DNA of 64,000 nucleotides from Thermoanaerobacterium aotearoense (GTDB lineage: Bacteria > Bacillota > Thermoanaerobacteria > Thermoanaerobacterales > Thermoanaerobacteraceae). The notes under the pieces were generated by a model. It did not search any database and was not told the DNA's origin. It worked only from the letters and a program-made list of their open reading frames with translations. Made by a program: the position numbers and the translations under genes. This document shows, piece after piece, positions 62,649-64,000 of this stretch. The DNA lies in the NCBI RefSeq assembly GCF_009905255.1, contig NZ_CP047602.1, positions 2,343,501-2,407,500 of the forward strand. The letters run 5' to 3'. Position 1 is the first letter of the stretch. Each line of letters begins with the position of its first letter.

Positions 62649-62804
62649 TCACCTCCATTTCCCGTATTTCCCCTTCTACATATATAGAAGCTAAATTTTT
62701 CTAAAAATATTCCACATCATAAAAATTATTTTTATCATTTTCAAATGTTATACTCTTAACCTCCCATGCCTCACCTCTATTATAAAATTAAAAATTATAA
62801 ATTT
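62649..62804. repeat. Duplicated upstream region, copy 2
   Basis: The second copy of the 150-bp repeat (see 60775-60927). It contains a perfect palindrome ATAAAAATTATTTTTAT-like core near 62718-62734, which is slightly changed in copy 1. It lies upstream of the DUF4829-like gene. Confidence 0.88.
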
Positions 62805-62886
62805 TATTAATTATTCCTTAATTTTCTATTACAATCTTGTAACATAAAAAAACATGGCAAATGCCACGATAAATTTAATAATTAGA

Positions 62887-63222
62887 TTATCTTTCATTTT
62901 TAACATAATAAATGTCGGGTTTTTTATAATTTACATATACAGTTAAAGACTCTCCTTCTTTATCAACACCTTTTATTATCCAATAAACAGGGCAAGGAGA
63001 TTTTTCCTTGAGTTTTGGATCATCAAAAAATTTATCCAGATCAACTTCTAAATTTTTAAGCTCTTCTGATTCTACTTTAGTAATTTCCACTTTTTCTTTA
63101 GCTATTTTCAAAGCTTCATTATCAGATATTCCGCCTACCACATCTCCCTGTTTTTCTAGATTTGAACATCCTGTAAGAGCCGAAATAAGTAGTATTGTCA
63201 TTATCCATTTTTTTGATATCAT
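62887..63222 (-). CDS. Small lipoprotein of unknown function
   Basis: The protein has 111 residues from ATG 63222, after GGAGTG. The signal with lipobox LTGCSN is near residue 18. A PepSY-like segment (ISDNEALKIAKEKVEITKV) precedes a short beta region (VYWIIKGVDKEGESLTVYV). PepSY domains often bind or inhibit peptidases, but the family here is not certain. Confidence 0.75.
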   Translation of the reverse strand: MISKKWIMTILLISALTGCSNLEKQGDVVGGISDNEALKIAKEKVEITKVESEELKNLEVDLDKFFDDPKLKEKSPCPVYWIIKGVDKEGESLTVYVNYKKPDIYYVKNER

Positions 63223-63264
63223 AAATATCACTCCAATATGCTTAAAAAGCATTTAGCAATTTAT

Positions 63265-64000
63265 TTAATCCAAAGTAATCCACTCTGATTTGCACTTTTC
63301 TCCTTTGACGTACCACCACAGTATATTGTCTGAAATATTACCACCGCTTGTAATACCTGAATCTTTTAACTTCAATATCTCTCCCTTTTCTATAGAGTAA
63401 ATGTATAAACCATCACCGTTAGTATTCCATGAAATAAATTTATCATTAAGTGAGCTATTCCAAACGCCTGTCATACCCCAATTTACAATAGTTTTTTCTT
63501 CTTTTGTCTTTATATTGTATAATTTTAGAATAGAATCGCCTGAATTCCATACTCCATATGGAAATTTAATTGATGCACCGCTAACTTTTAATCCTTCATC
63601 TAATATTCTTTTTTCGTTATTTTTAAGATTTACAAGAACCAATTTCCCATTTCTTGCCAGTGCTTTCATATCGATCTTCCCAATATCATATACAAGCCAA
63701 TCCCCATCTAATCCTGGCTGCCCGAATTCTCCATCTTCAACATTTAATCTATCAATGATTTTATAAGTATTGTTTTCAATATCGTATAATTTGACAATTG
63801 CATTAACAGATTTCTCATCTTTTTCGAAAGCTGTCCATACAATTTTGTCGTTAGATGCAGCTATCAACGCTCCTAACAAAGTAGGCGTTTTTACTTTTGC
63901 ATTTACAACATTTCCTTTATCAATTTCTATGCGACGATTGTCATCTATATTTTTAGCATACAAAGCCCAATCGCTTTTTGTCATATCGTTGCTGGATTCA
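63265..64000 (-). CDS. Beta-propeller-like protein, partial (N-terminus beyond window)
   Basis: The frame is open from base 64000 to the stop at 63265, so at least 244 residues belong to a longer protein whose start lies to the right. Repeated motifs such as DKIVWTAFEKDEKSVNAIV, DWLVYDIGK and ISWNTNGDGLYIYSIE suit a TolB/WD-type beta-propeller. An internal ATG at 63984 has no Shine-Dalgarno. It is probably an exported protein, since its neighbours are lipoproteins. The function is unknown. Confidence 0.7.
   Translation of the reverse strand, partial: ESSNDMTKSDWALYAKNIDDNRRIEIDKGNVVNAKVKTPTLLGALIAASNDKIVWTAFEKDEKSVNAIVKLYDIENNTYKIIDRLNVEDGEFGQPGLDGDWLVYDIGKIDMKALARNGKLVLVNLKNNEKRILDEGLKVSGASIKFPYGVWNSGDSILKLYNIKTKEEKTIVNWGMTGVWNSSLNDKFISWNTNGDGLYIYSIEKGEILKLKDSGITSGGNISDNILWWYVKGEKCKSEWITLD

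Noticed and set aside
60775-62804. Duplicated region as insertion sequence ends
   Set aside because: No transposase, no target duplication and the copies are direct, each in front of a gene.

Overview
The window is AT-rich, low-GC Firmicute DNA. It reads as an anaerobic, spore-forming, fermentative clostridium, most likely Thermoanaerobacterium or a close relative. The grounds are a single-chain pyruvate:ferredoxin oxidoreductase, the [FeFe]-hydrogenase maturase HydF, desulfoferrodoxin, the sporulation proteins SpoIID, YabP and YabQ, a CDIF630_02480-type spore surface protein, and AT-rich intergenic DNA with strong Shine-Dalgarno sites. The genus is an inference from gene content; no 16S gene is present.

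Layout. 1-4316 (minus) is the most unusual block: an operon with its own promoter and a CsoR/CstR-like palindrome. It encodes an ArsM-like methyltransferase, an easily missed 35-residue Cys-rich peptide (GTG start, two CC pairs plus a C-terminal Cys), a radical SAM/SPASM protein, a thioredoxin-thioredoxin reductase fusion and a DUF5714 protein that runs off the left edge. This looks like a RiPP (ribosomally made, post-translationally modified peptide) or thiol-metal system. 4392-6508 holds a small stress-type protein and an ACT/PFL (UPF0237/UPF0210) pair. 6588-9995 is an ECF sigma/anti-sigma pair with an ABC-2 exporter. 9999-15207 holds a UbiA-type prenyltransferase, a DUF1284 protein, a small spore surface protein and PFOR. 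15346-18676 is a TetR-controlled HlyD/ABC exporter operon.

19392-20872 is a PyrR-attenuated uracil permease. 20889-21884 is an orphan holin/amidase lysis pair. 22009-25037 (minus) is a c-di-AMP (ydaO) riboswitch with a 10-codon leader ORF, driving an opine-dehydrogenase-like enzyme and a B12-dependent mutase-like enzyme. 25377-25671 is a type I toxin-antitoxin locus. Then come a soluble chemotaxis-type transducer, three tRNAs (Leu, initiator Met, elongator Met) and a frameshifted coiled-coil gene built from 42-bp repeats. 28118-36448 is a reorganised yab cluster (ppx, S1 protein, divIC, yabQ, mtnX-like, yabP, spoIID, rqcP, hup, mazG), with a CBS-type pyrophosphatase gene facing it.

36577-39239 is an XRE-TPR regulator with an MFS exporter. 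39251-41898 is the aspA-hydF pair. 41996-45170 holds desulfoferrodoxin, mntH, a DtxR/MntR regulator with a likely operator, and a DedA protein. 45234-48079 is a self-regulated persulfide-type operon: a four-domain CoA-disulfide-reductase/rhodanese/TusA/DsrE protein and an ArsR repressor. 48110-59304 is one long arginine operon, argCJBD-carAB-argGH, without argF. 59546-64000 holds a LiaF-like membrane protein and a cluster of secreted proteins and lipoproteins of unknown function, with a duplicated ~150-bp upstream region and one probably 3'-truncated gene.

I saw no CRISPR array, no intact insertion sequence, no rRNA and no replication origin.
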